64,000 nucleotides of DNA from DASWLF01 sp963768765 (GCA_963768765.1 CAVYJK010000028.1:62001-126000), one strand, 5' to 3'. Numbered from the stretch's first letter, positions 53,707 to 61,667 are shown. A program made the numbers and translations. The notes: a model not told the origin generated them from the letters alone.

Positions 53707-55335
53707 ATGGATACCAAAACCCTTTCACCGACCAACCGCACCTGGGTGCGCCTGCGGCGCCTTTCTCAGCTCCTGTTTTTCGCCCTGTTCATCTTTCTGT
53801 TTCTCAAGTCCGAATACGTGAACCAGGAGACCCTGCCCTGGCCGTCGGACCTCTTCTTCCGCTTCGACCCCTTGATTCTGGCGGCCCACCTCATCACTTT
53901 CACTCCCCTGGTGGCGGCGCTCTTGTGGTCTCTGGTCTTTGTGGCCCTGACCCTGGTGCTGGGCCGCTTTTTTTGCGGCTGGGTCTGCCCCATGGGCACC
54001 GCCCTGGACGGGTTTCGCCGGCTGCTGTTCACCCCCCGCCCCGATAAAGGCGTGGCGGCCCGCTGGCGCCGGGGCAAATATTACCTGCTCATCGCCCTGC
54101 TGGTGGGGGCCCTCTTTTCCCTCAACCTGGTGGGACTGTTTGACCCCTTGTCCCTGCTCTACCGGTCCCTGACCATTGTCTTCTACCCGGCCTTCGGCTA
54201 CGGGGTGGAGAAGGCGGGGCTGACCCTCTACCGCCTGGGGCCCCCCGTCACTTACGTCAGCGAACCGGTTTACCAGTTCTTTAAGGCCACCCTGCTGCCC
54301 TTCCGGCCCCTGGTCTATCTCCTGCCGTTCCTGACCCTGGTGCTGTTCGCCCTGGTGGTGGCCGCGGAGCGGGTGGACCGCCGCTTCTGGTGCCGGGCCC
54401 TGTGCCCCCTGGGGGCCCTTTACGGCCTGGTCGCCCGTTTCTCTCTGCTGAGACGGCGGCCCACGTTTCTGTGCCCCGACTGCTGCGACTGCACCGAAGT
54501 ATGCAAGATGGCGGCCTTTGCCTCGGGTAAACCGGCCCGGCATCTGGGTTCCGAATGTCAGCTCTGCCTCCGGTGCCTGGAGGCGTGCCAGAAGGAGGAC
54601 CGGGTGAGCTTCACCTGGCGCTCCAAGGTGCCCCGGGCCCCCCTGGACCTGGGCCGGCGCCAGCTGGTCACCGCGGTGGTAGCCGGGGCCGCCGCGGTGC
54701 CCCTGCTCCGCCTGGGGTCACTAGCCAATCGGCCCGACGAATTTCTCATCCGGCCCCCCGGAGCCCAGAATGAGGCGGAGTTTCTGTCCCGCTGCGTGCG
54801 CTGCGGCGAATGCATGAAGGTCTGCATCACCAACGGCATCCAGCCGGTGTTGTGGGAAGCGGGCCTGGAAGGCATCTACACGCCCCGGCTCCTGCCCCGG
54901 ATGGGCTACTGCTCTTACTCTTGCAACCTGTGCGGCCAGGTCTGCCCCACCGGCGCCATTCCCAATCTGCCCCTGAAGGTGAAGCAGTCCTCCACCCTGG
55001 GCACCGCCTTCATCAACCGGGCCCGCTGCATCCCCTACACCGAAGGCGCCGACTGCCTGGTCTGCGAAGAGCACTGCCCGGTCTCCCCCAAGGCCATCAC
55101 CTTTGTGGAGCAGGAAGTCGTCAATACCCAGGGGGAAAAGGCCCTGATTAAGCTGCCGATAATCAACGTCGACCGCTGCATCGGCTGCGGCCACTGCGAA
55201 CACGTCTGCCCCGTGGGCGGCGCCGCCGCGGTGCGGGTGAAACGGTCACTCGGGTGGAGATGTAAGTGGTTGGGGGAGGGGGCCAAGGGCCCACGGCCCT
55301 TACCCCCTCCCCAATCCCTTAAGTTTTACTTTTAG
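53707..55335 (+). CDS. NapH/NapG-like membrane polyferredoxin
   Basis: The N-terminal half is a NapH-like membrane domain (LLFFALFIFLFL, FFCGWVCPMGTALDGFRR with the CGWxCPxG signature). Cytoplasmic CPDCCDCTEVCK and CQLCLRCLEACQ clusters follow. The C-terminal half, after RRQLVTAVVAGAAAVPLLRL, is NapG-like with CVRCGECMKVC, CNLCGQVCPTGAI, CLVCEEHCPVSPK and CIGCGHCEHVCPVGG. It should pass electrons between quinol and a partner, perhaps the DUF362 protein. The last 25 residues run into a repeat. One lost A at 55240-55242 would give an earlier stop at 55262-55264. Confidence 0.85.
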   Translation: MDTKTLSPTNRTWVRLRRLSQLLFFALFIFLFLKSEYVNQETLPWPSDLFFRFDPLILAAHLITFTPLVAALLWSLVFVALTLVLGRFFCGWVCPMGTALDGFRRLLFTPRPDKGVAARWRRGKYYLLIALLVGALFSLNLVGLFDPLSLLYRSLTIVFYPAFGYGVEKAGLTLYRLGPPVTYVSEPVYQFFKATLLPFRPLVYLLPFLTLVLFALVVAAERVDRRFWCRALCPLGALYGLVARFSLLRRRPTFLCPDCCDCTEVCKMAAFASGKPARHLGSECQLCLRCLEACQKEDRVSFTWRSKVPRAPLDLGRRQLVTAVVAGAAAVPLLRLGSLANRPDEFLIRPPGAQNEAEFLSRCVRCGECMKVCITNGIQPVLWEAGLEGIYTPRLLPRMGYCSYSCNLCGQVCPTGAIPNLPLKVKQSSTLGTAFINRARCIPYTEGADCLVCEEHCPVSPKAITFVEQEVVNTQGEKALIKLPIINVDRCIGCGHCEHVCPVGGAAAVRVKRSLGWRCKWLGEGAKGPRPLPPPQSLKFYF

Positions 55336-55445
55336 GCCGTGGCAGTCGGGCGAAGGCCGCCTGCCACGGCCTCTTAAGCGGGTTGGGAGGGGGGCTTGGG
55401 GGGAGGGCAGGGAGCACTGGCGACTCGCCTGTGCCCTGCCCCCCA
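55262..55445. repeat. G/C-rich palindromes between the polyferredoxin and NUDIX genes
   Basis: GGGGGAGGGGGCCAAGGGCC...GGCCCTTACCCCCTCCCC (55273-55313), then GGCCGTGGCAG...CTGCCACGGCC (55336-55371), then CGGGTTGGGAGGGGGGCTTGG with GGGGGGAGGGCAGGG (55379-55412). Confidence 0.65.
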
Positions 55446-55501
55446 CCTCACAAAACCCAGGAGGCAACGCCATCAAACGCCGGTATCCCGAGCAGCCCCT
55501 G

Positions 55502-56008
55502 GTGGGGGTTGGAGCCGTGGTCTTCCGGGGGGAGGAGGTCCTGCTGGTGCGCCGGGGTCAGGAGCCGGCCCGGGATTCCTGGAGTCTGCCCGGCGGCCTG
55601 GTGGAGCTGGGCGAGACCCTGGAAGAAGCCATCCGGCGCGAGTTGGCGGAAGAGACCGGCCTCACGGTGAACATCCTGGGAATCGCCGCGGTGCTGGAGC
55701 GCATCTTCCGCGACGAGGCCGGGGGCATCCCTTATCACTATGTCCTGGTGGACTTCGCCTGCGATTACGCCGGCGGCGAACTTACCCCGGGGTCGGATAT
55801 CACCGCGGCCCAATTTGTCGCCGCCGATGACCTGCCGCAATTCGACCTGCCGACCTTCACCGCCCAGGTGATCCGCCGGGCCCGGGAGCAGAAGGCGCCG
55901 GGACTCCTTTCTGCCACTTCTGACCTGAGCGTCTCCAGGCTTTGGTGGGTCGGCTCCGCAATTTGGTGGGCCAGGCCCACCCCAATTTCTGCGGCCTTCC
56001 TGATCTGA
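55502..56008 (+). CDS. NUDIX hydrolase
   Basis: The NUDIX box is complete (GGLVELGETLEEAIRRELAEETGL), so this is a nucleoside-diphosphate-X pyrophosphatase, possibly of the ADP-ribose or 8-oxo-dGTP type. The listed start is GTG 55502. The natural start is probably ten codons upstream at 55472, where an AGGAGG site is placed seven bases before ATC AAA CGC CGG (would-be MKRRYPEQPLVGVG). There ATC stands where ATG is expected. The last 25 residues read through a GGTGGGCC...GGCCCACC palindrome and look unnatural. Confidence 0.85.
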   Translation: MGVGAVVFRGEEVLLVRRGQEPARDSWSLPGGLVELGETLEEAIRRELAEETGLTVNILGIAAVLERIFRDEAGGIPYHYVLVDFACDYAGGELTPGSDITAAQFVAADDLPQFDLPTFTAQVIRRAREQKAPGLLSATSDLSVSRLWWVGSAIWWARPTPISAAFLI

Positions 56009-56044
56009 ACTTGATACCGGATTGCATTCAAGGGGCCTTTTTTA

Positions 56045-56107
56045 ATGTAGGGGCGGACCCATGGTGTCCGCCCCAGGCGGGCGCACACGCGGGTGCGCCC
56101 CTACAAG
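56045..56107. repeat. Double palindrome after the NUDIX gene
   Basis: GTAGGGGCGGACCCATGGTGTCCGCCCC (56046-56073) and GGGCGCACACGCGGGTGCGCCCCTAC (56078-56104), both of the GGGGCG family. Confidence 0.7.
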
Positions 56108-56200
56108 AAATAGCCTTTTGAAGGCGAATTGGTATGAGATCCCTAAAGAAGTCATTTAAGGGGAGAGGGCCGAGGAAAGCAAATCCCCTCCCTGAGAATA

Positions 56201-57262
56201 TCACTGGCCAATAAAACACTGGGGGTCTTCGGCCAGGATGTCTGGGGTTCCCTGGGATTGGGAGTAAGCATAAGCAATGGCCCGGCAGCCCCTGCACTTC
56301 CCCCACCGCTGGCAGCTGCCGCACTTGCCCTGATAGCCGGCCTGGTCCCGGAGCCTCTCCAGCACCGGGGAGGCGGCCCAGATCTCCCTTAAAGAGTCTT
56401 CTCCGGCTCTCCCCAGTGGAACGGGCAGCCGCCGGCAGGGAGTGACGACGCCGTCCGCCAGGATGGTAAGGCCCGCCACCCCGGCGGCGCACCCGCCGGC
56501 GGGAATGGCGCCCGCCTCCGGGGCCGGGGCCGGTTGCCGCATCTGCAAGGCCACCGGGTCTCCGGTGGCGATTTCCAGCCCCTCCACCTCCAAGGCGAAC
56601 AGCTTTTCATAAAGCTCTTTTACCTGCCCGGCGGTCAGCATCTGATCCAGCAGGGCCAGGCCCCGGCCCGCGGGGACCAGCCGGGAAAAGCCGATTTTCG
56701 GAACTCCCAAACCGGCGGCCAGTGCCACCAGGTCCAGGAAATAATCGGCATTAAACCTCGACAACGTGGCATTCAGGGAGACCGGCACCCCCGCGGCCAG
56801 GAGATTTTCGATGCCCCGGCGGGAGGCGGCGAAGCTTCCCGGCCCCCGGATGGCGTCGTGCACCGGCTCCGGCCCCTCCAGGCTCACCTGGACCCCCTGG
56901 ACCCCCAGGTCGGCCAGGACGTGGGCCCGGTCCAGGGTGATCAGGGTGCCGTTGGACAGGACGTAGCAGGGAAAGCCCGCCTCCGTCATCAACTCCAGGA
57001 TGGCAAAGAAATCCGCCCTGAGGAAAGGCTCCCCGCCGGTGACGTTGAAGCTGGGGGCAAACTCCAGGTCATAAGCTTCCTGCCAGTCCCGGATCATCTG
57101 GGCGGCTTCAGCTATCACGCGGCTTACGGCCGCTAATGGCATCTCCTCAACTTTTTTCCCTTCCTGATAACAATGCCGGCACTTCAAATTGCATCTTTCC
57201 GTGAGGTGCCATTGGATAATAAATTCGTATTCCCGGGTGAGGGACATGGGGGATGTCTCCAT
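56201..57262 (-). CDS. Radical SAM/SPASM peptide-modifying enzyme
   Basis: The radical SAM motif is RCNLKCRHCYQEGK near residues 23-36, followed by FNVTGGEPFLR (the GGE motif), VLSNGTLI and VQVSLEGPEPVHD. The C-terminal SPASM domain has C...GVVTPCRRLPVPLG, then KCGSCQRWGKCRGCRAIAYA and a late cysteine (PQCF), enough for two extra [4Fe-4S] clusters. SPASM enzymes mostly modify ribosomal peptides or mature enzymes. ATG 57262 and ATG 57247 (GGAG nine bases before) are both possible starts. A 29-residue peptide gene lies 133 bases upstream in the same direction and is the best candidate substrate. No PqqD-like leader-binding protein or transporter gene is adjacent. Confidence 0.88.
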   Translation of the reverse strand: METSPMSLTREYEFIIQWHLTERCNLKCRHCYQEGKKVEEMPLAAVSRVIAEAAQMIRDWQEAYDLEFAPSFNVTGGEPFLRADFFAILELMTEAGFPCYVLSNGTLITLDRAHVLADLGVQGVQVSLEGPEPVHDAIRGPGSFAASRRGIENLLAAGVPVSLNATLSRFNADYFLDLVALAAGLGVPKIGFSRLVPAGRGLALLDQMLTAGQVKELYEKLFALEVEGLEIATGDPVALQMRQPAPAPEAGAIPAGGCAAGVAGLTILADGVVTPCRRLPVPLGRAGEDSLREIWAASPVLERLRDQAGYQGKCGSCQRWGKCRGCRAIAYAYSQSQGTPDILAEDPQCFIGQ

Positions 57263-57301
57263 TATCAAGAAACCTGATTCCAGGCCTTTTCTAATAACAA
57301 A

Positions 57302-57383
57302 GCAGATATGGCAAAGAGCGCGGCCCTGGCTGCTGGCCCCGTCCTGGCCATATCTGCCGTCGTCAGTTGCCGGACCGGCAACT
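57302..57383 (-). terminator. Attenuator-like hairpins between the peptide and radical SAM genes
   Basis: Just after the peptide stop, AGTTGCCG/CGGCAACT (57383-57376 with 57372-57365, three-base loop) forms a perfect 8-bp hairpin. Then GCAGATATGGC (57357-57347 on the minus strand) pairs perfectly with GCCATATCTGC (57312-57302), followed by TTTGTTATT. A leaky terminator here would make more peptide message than enzyme message, as in many RiPP operons. Confidence 0.55.
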
Positions 57384-57395
57384 TATTCAGGTCTT

Positions 57396-57485
57396 TCACT
57401 TGTGGCATACCTTGCCGGGATCCACTTTCTTAATCTTACCCCAGAAGGCAGCCTCTTTGGCCAACGCTTCTTTGCCGAGTTTCAT
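57396..57485 (-). CDS. Candidate RiPP precursor peptide (29 residues)
   Basis: An AGGAGGTGAGGCGGG ribosome binding site precedes ATG 57485. The peptide is Lys/Ala-rich at the N-terminus (MKLGKEALAKEAA). A central FWGKIKK follows, and the C-terminus is DPGKVCHK with one cysteine, then TGA. The single Trp-Gly-Lys is a three-residue context of the kind crosslinked by some radical SAM enzymes. TTGACG (57542-57537) and TTTATA (57517-57512) give a weak promoter with a 19-base spacer. The downstream neighbour is a SPASM radical SAM enzyme. I recognise no named peptide family. It could instead be a leader peptide or a small regulatory protein. Confidence 0.6.
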   Translation of the reverse strand: MKLGKEALAKEAAFWGKIKKVDPGKVCHK

Positions 57486-57659
57486 CCCGCCTCACCTCCT
57501 TTCGCTTTTTTTATAAACTAACCATCCTGGAGGGGTCGTCAAGCCTGGTGGGGTGAGGAATGGCGAGGCAGAGGCAGGGAGGATCTCTGCGAAAATGCTC
57601 TACAGGGAGGGGAGTTTGAGGGGAGGGCGGGGGCTTCCCCCGGCCCTCCCCCTCAACTC

Positions 57660-59021
57660 TTATTTTTTAATTTTCGGCAAGTCGGCCAGGGCGAGCTTGA
57701 TCATCTCATCGGGCTCGATCTCGATGTCTTCCAGTTTACCCTCGAGATAAGCGTCGTAGGCCGCCAGGTCGAAATGGCCGTGGCCGGAGAAATTAAAGAC
57801 AATGCACTTGGCCTTCCCGGTCTCCTTGCAAACCCGGGCCTCATCGATGGCCGCCTTGACGGCGTGGGCCGTCTCCGGCGCCGGGACGATCCCCTCGGTT
57901 TCGGCAAAGAGGCGGGCCGCCTCAAACACCGGGTTCTGGGAGTAGGCCCGGGCCTCGATGACCTTCTCGTGCACCAGGAGACAAAGTAGCGGCGCATCCC
58001 CGTGGTACCTGAGACCTCCGGCGTGGATGCCCGAAGGCACGAAGGAGTGGCCCAGGGTGTACATCATGATGAGGGGGGTGAGCCCCGCGGTGTCCCCGAA
58101 GTCGTAGGTGTAGGCCCCCTTGGTGAGGGTGGGGCAGGCGGTGGGCTCCACTCCGATGAGACGGATTTCCTTGCCGCGCAGTTTGTCCGGCACGAAAGGA
58201 AAGCAGAAGCCCGAAAAGTTGCTGCCGCCGCCCACGCAGCCGATGAGGATGTCGGGCTCTTCCCCGGCCAGGGCCAGTTGCTTTTTGGTCTCCAGCCCGG
58301 TGATGGTCTGGTGCAGCATCACGTGATTGAGGACGCTTCCCAGGGAGTAGTTGGTGTCGTCATGGGTGGCCGCGTCCTCCACCGCCTCGGAGATGGCCAT
58401 GCCCAGGCTGCCGGAAGTCTCCGGGTCCCGGGCCAGGATGTTCCTGCCCGCCTGGGTGCGGTCCGTGGGGGAAGGATAGACGCTGGCGCCCCAGATCTGC
58501 ATCAGCGATCGGCGGTAGGGCTTCTGGTGGTAGCTCACCTTCACCATATAGACGGTGCACGAAAGACTGAAAAAGTTGCAGGCCAGGGCCAGGGCGCTCC
58601 CCCACTGGCCGGCCCCGGTTTCAGTGGCCAGCCTTTTGATGCCCGCCGCCTTGTTGTAGTACGCCTGGGCCACCGCGGTGTTGGGCTTGTGGCTGCCGGC
58701 GGGGCTCACGGATTCGTTCTTATAATAGATGCGGGCCGGGGTGCCCAGGGCCGCTTCCAGGTTGCGGGCCCGGTGCAGGGGGCTGGGCCGCCACAGCTGG
58801 TAGATGCGCCGGACCTCGTCGGGAATGGGAATCCAACGCTCGACGCTCACTTCCTGCTTTATGAGCTCCATGGGAAAGATGGGCGCCAGGTCCTGGGGCG
58901 TGACCGGCTGGCCGGTGGCCGGATGGAGATAGGGCGGCAAGGGGGCCGGCAGGTCCGGGATGATGTTGTACCACTCCTGGGGAATTTCGCTTTCACTCAG
59001 TTGAATCTTATAAAGGTCCAT
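57660..59021 (-). CDS. Tryptophan synthase beta chain 2 (TrpB2-type)
   Basis: TrpB2 enzymes join indole (or phosphoserine-derived aminoacrylate) to make tryptophan and differ from TrpB1 in their long N-terminus. This 453-residue protein has NESVSPAGSHKPNTAVAQAYYNKAAG with the PLP lysine, ETGAGQWGSALA and GCVGGGSNFSGFCFP. No trpA or other trp genes are adjacent. Its role may be indole salvage, which would suit the indolepyruvate oxidoreductase in this window. Confidence 0.93.
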   Translation of the reverse strand: MDLYKIQLSESEIPQEWYNIIPDLPAPLPPYLHPATGQPVTPQDLAPIFPMELIKQEVSVERWIPIPDEVRRIYQLWRPSPLHRARNLEAALGTPARIYYKNESVSPAGSHKPNTAVAQAYYNKAAGIKRLATETGAGQWGSALALACNFFSLSCTVYMVKVSYHQKPYRRSLMQIWGASVYPSPTDRTQAGRNILARDPETSGSLGMAISEAVEDAATHDDTNYSLGSVLNHVMLHQTITGLETKKQLALAGEEPDILIGCVGGGSNFSGFCFPFVPDKLRGKEIRLIGVEPTACPTLTKGAYTYDFGDTAGLTPLIMMYTLGHSFVPSGIHAGGLRYHGDAPLLCLLVHEKVIEARAYSQNPVFEAARLFAETEGIVPAPETAHAVKAAIDEARVCKETGKAKCIVFNFSGHGHFDLAAYDAYLEGKLEDIEIEPDEMIKLALADLPKIKK

Positions 59022-59039
59022 ATGGGGGAAGCGCTCCTT

Positions 59040-59326
59040 TGGGTCAGGGTTAAAAGTATTTTATAGGCTGAAGTCTTCTGCCTGGATACCTTTCTTATGT
59101 CCGATAAGTCAACTTAAACCGATATTAAGCTCCTTGGCGGGTTTCTTTTTTTGCCTTTCTATAAATGCTTTTAGAACGGCGTTTATTCGACTTTGGTATC
59201 TTTTACCCCGAGCCTTGAACCAGTCTACCAGGGGCCGGCGTGCCGTGCCCCTATAGAAAATTGCCCGGCAAATCAGTAAGTTAATAAATTAGGTGGGCAC
59301 TGCCCACCGAAATTTTTTGGGCAAGA
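59040..59326. other. Gap between trpB2 and the cytochrome gene
   Basis: No gene is visible. 59229-59253 carries GGGGCCGGCGTGCCGTGCCCC and 59293-59311 carries GGTGGGCACTGCCCACC, both of the palindrome family. 59130-59165 is AT-rich with a T-run but no clear stem. Confidence 0.4.
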
Positions 59327-59635
59327 TTATTTCAGGTTTTGCAAAAAATCCACCAGCGCCTGCCGTTCTTCCGGAGGCAGGTAGGCGTAGCTGGGCATCT
59401 TGGCGCCGGGATGGAGCCGGCGGGGGTGGGTGAGGACGGTCTCAAGCTGCTCGGGATTGAGGCGCGTGGCCGCCCCGTCCAGCGGCGCCGCCGATTTTCC
59501 CCCCTGGCCGCGGAGGGCGTGGCAGGCAAAACAGCCCAAACGCCCCGCCAGATCTGCCGCCCGGGGCTCCTGGGCGGCGGCGGCGCCGGCCAGGAAGAGC
59601 CCCAGGGCCGCCAGTATCACGGCCCAGGCCTTCAA
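59327..59635 (-). CDS. Small monohaem cytochrome c
   Basis: The 102-residue protein has a signal peptide (AWAVILAALGLFLAGAAAAQ), the haem-binding motif CFACH near residue 35, and a likely axial methionine in GAKMPSYAYLPPEERQALVDFL. It is a periplasmic class I cytochrome. Its start overlaps the end of the TPR lipoprotein gene by four bases, so the two are co-translated. The redox partner is unknown. Confidence 0.9.
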   Translation of the reverse strand: MKAWAVILAALGLFLAGAAAAQEPRAADLAGRLGCFACHALRGQGGKSAAPLDGAATRLNPEQLETVLTHPRRLHPGAKMPSYAYLPPEERQALVDFLQNLK

Positions 59636-60078
59636 GGCTTCTTTTCGCCCTCGGCAATCATCTTTTCCAGCTCGGCCTTTTCAGGGTGGGAGGGGTTCAG
59701 CTCCAGGGCCTTTTTGAACCACGGCGCGGCCTTGTCCTTTTCGCCCCGGGCATAGTAGGTGGCGCCCAGATTAATCATGGCCACCCAAAACTTGGGGTCG
59801 ATGTCGATGGCCTTCTGGAAGGCCGCGATCTCCTTGTCCCTGAGCTCCGGGTTGCCCAGCTGGTTGTATTTAAAGCGGTAGGCCATGCCCATCATATTGT
59901 AAGCCGCGGTGGACTTGGGCTCCAGCTTGATGGCCTTCTCGTAGGATGCAATGGCCTGGTCATAGTTGTGCTGCTGAAAGTTAATGAGCCCTTCCTGCAT
60001 GTATTTTTCCGCGCCGCGGTCGCCGCCGCAGCCCATAAGTGCCGCCAGCAAAATCACCGCCAGACCAAATCTGAACAT
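59632..60078 (-). CDS. TPR lipoprotein
   Basis: From ATG 60078 the 148-residue product has a lipoprotein signal with lipobox LMGC. TPR repeats follow (AEKYMQEGLINFQQHNYDQA, IASYEKAIKLEPKSTAAYNM, EIAAFQKAIDIDPKFWVAMI, GEKDKAAPWFKKALELNPSH). It is likely an envelope scaffold protein. Co-translated with the small cytochrome c. Confidence 0.87.
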   Translation of the reverse strand: MFRFGLAVILLAALMGCGGDRGAEKYMQEGLINFQQHNYDQAIASYEKAIKLEPKSTAAYNMMGMAYRFKYNQLGNPELRDKEIAAFQKAIDIDPKFWVAMINLGATYYARGEKDKAAPWFKKALELNPSHPEKAELEKMIAEGEKKP

Positions 60079-60303
60079 AATCCCTCCCAAATCAGGGCCT
60101 GAAGTTTGGCTTGCCGAAAAAACCCGCCAGAAACCCGATGGCCTCCGGCTTCAAAATACTATCCCGGAACTTGGGGAATCAAGAAAAAAAGCGGAGACCG
60201 GCTGGGGCCGCTTTGGGGCAACAAAAAAGCCCCGGCCGCGGTCAACGCCGCCGGGGCAAATATTCCTTTCTAACCGGGGTGGGTTTGTATCTAAATAATT
60301 AAT

Positions 60304-60652
60304 TGGTGGAGGCGGCGGGAGTCGAACCCGCGTCCGCCAATAGTCCCTGAAAGCTTCTACATGCTTAGCCGGTGTTTTAGTTTCGCCCCCTGAGACTTCC
60401 CCCGGCAGAATTCCCGGAAGCTAGCCTACATTAAGTTTTCGTCCGCCAACCCGCAGGCCAAGCTGGCAGCTTTGCCGGGTAGTCGTCACTCGGGGCCTCT
60501 ACTCGGCCTCAAGACCCCAAGCGCTAGCCTTAGGCGGCTAGAGCGTAGCCGTAGTTGTCGGCAATTATCGTTTTCCTACCCGTTTAACGAGCGGACAGGA
60601 CCTCGGCATGCAACTCACAGTTCCCTATTTACGTCGAAGCCGTTTCGCCCCC
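60304..60652 (-). ncRNA. ssrA: Transfer-messenger RNA
   Basis: The 349-base RNA begins GGGGGCGAAACGG and ends GTTCGACTCCCGCCGCCTCCACCA, so a tRNA-like T-arm, acceptor stem and encoded CCA are visible. The tag frame at 60562-60530 reads ADNYGYALAA and then TAA. Trans-translation rescues stalled ribosomes with this tag; the partner protein SmpB is encoded at 19854-20315. The gene lies between the TPR lipoprotein and DUF3786 genes. Confidence 0.97.
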
Positions 60653-60782
60653 TGAAATTATTATAACTATTCTTTAGATATTTTCAAGCCCCCCTTGCCT
60701 TGCTTCCCAAAATCGGCGATTGTCCGGTCATCTTCTACAAGTAATACCCGCATAGGGAAAATCTCCGGCCGGGAAACGGCCT

Positions 60783-61421
60783 TTACCGGCCCTGCCGCAG
60801 CTGCCGCGCCGCCCCCATCAACCGGTAAACCGAGGCCCCCGCCAGGGCGGCGATGTCCTCGGTGGGCAAATGCCGGGCAATGGTTTCGTCAAACAGGATG
60901 TTGGCCTCCGGAGGGAATTCCTCATCCCCCCGCCACAGCACATGGGTGACGGGAACCAGGGGGAAGGCCAGAAAGCGCGCCGCGGCGTCCCCCATAGCCT
61001 GGGGCTCCCCCCCCATCTGGGCGGCCACCTGGAGATACAACTCCAGGTCGCTGCCGAAGGTCTCCAGCAGGGGCTTCTTGGCCCGGGAGACAAAAGCCGA
61101 CCAGTAGAAGGAACCCTCCGGCACCTGGCGAAAATCTATATTTTTCCCGGTGAGCGCCTCCCCGGTGGTCTGCAAAAGGTAATGGAGAATGAGGATCTGC
61201 TCCGTCAAAGGAAGGTCTCCCGAGCCGTCCACCGGCGCCACCTTGATCTCGGGCCAACTCACCCGCCGCCCCTGGCCGAAATAGGGCAGGATTACGCCCT
61301 CCTGGCCTCCTTCGAAAAAAAAGTCGCCCCGGCTGCGGCTTGCCAGCCTCTTGGGATTGAGCTTTTTAAGTTCGGCCGCCGCCAAAGCGATGGCCGCCTT
61401 GTAATCGTCGATGCGCGGCAT
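60783..61421 (-). CDS. DUF3786 protein
   Basis: The 212-residue protein matches the DUF3786 pattern: AAAELKKLNPKRLASRSRGDFF, ILPYFGQGRRVSWPEIKVAP, LTEQILILHYLLQTTGEALTG, and FPLVPVTHVLWRGDEEFPPE with EANILFDETIARHLPTEDI. Such proteins occur in anaerobes, often near corrinoid or C1 enzymes, and their function is unknown. No signal peptide or membrane segment. Confidence 0.8.
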   Translation of the reverse strand: MPRIDDYKAAIALAAAELKKLNPKRLASRSRGDFFFEGGQEGVILPYFGQGRRVSWPEIKVAPVDGSGDLPLTEQILILHYLLQTTGEALTGKNIDFRQVPEGSFYWSAFVSRAKKPLLETFGSDLELYLQVAAQMGGEPQAMGDAAARFLAFPLVPVTHVLWRGDEEFPPEANILFDETIARHLPTEDIAALAGASVYRLMGAARQLRQGR

Positions 61422-61454
61422 GCATTCTCCTTCTTTGGGGCACAGGCTATTTCA

Positions 61455-61570
61455 ATACCACCATCTTGCATAAAGTGTCATTCTGAGCGCAGCGAAGAAT
61501 CTCGTATGTCCCATAAATTGAGATCCTTCACTTCGTTCAGGATGACAGAAAAAAATAGGTTCTTACATAG
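61455..61570. repeat. Copy of the GTCATTCTGAGC family
   Basis: TGTCATTCTGAGCGCAGCG (61471-61489) and, inverted, CACTTCGTTCAGGATGACA (61529-61547) bound an AT-rich centre. This is the least diverged copy in the window. Confidence 0.7.
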
Positions 61571-61638
61571 CTTGTAAGAAATTCCGGGCCAGCCAGGGAC
61601 CCCGGCCCTGCCAAAAATTATATAAAAATAAATTTTCC

Positions 61639-61667
61639 TTGACATGGCCTGGGGGATATTTTATGTC
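61639..61667 (+). promoter_or_regulatory. Candidate promoter for the aro leader
   Basis: TTGACA (61639-61644) is followed by TTATGT (61661-61666) or TATGTC (61662-61667), with spacers of 16 or 17. It starts transcription about 30 bases before the leader peptide. Confidence 0.55.

Noticed and set aside
60304..60380. A separate tRNA gene at the 3' end of tmRNA
   Set aside because: The T-arm and acceptor are those of tmRNA; there is no D-arm or anticodon arm. No free-standing tRNA was seen in the window.
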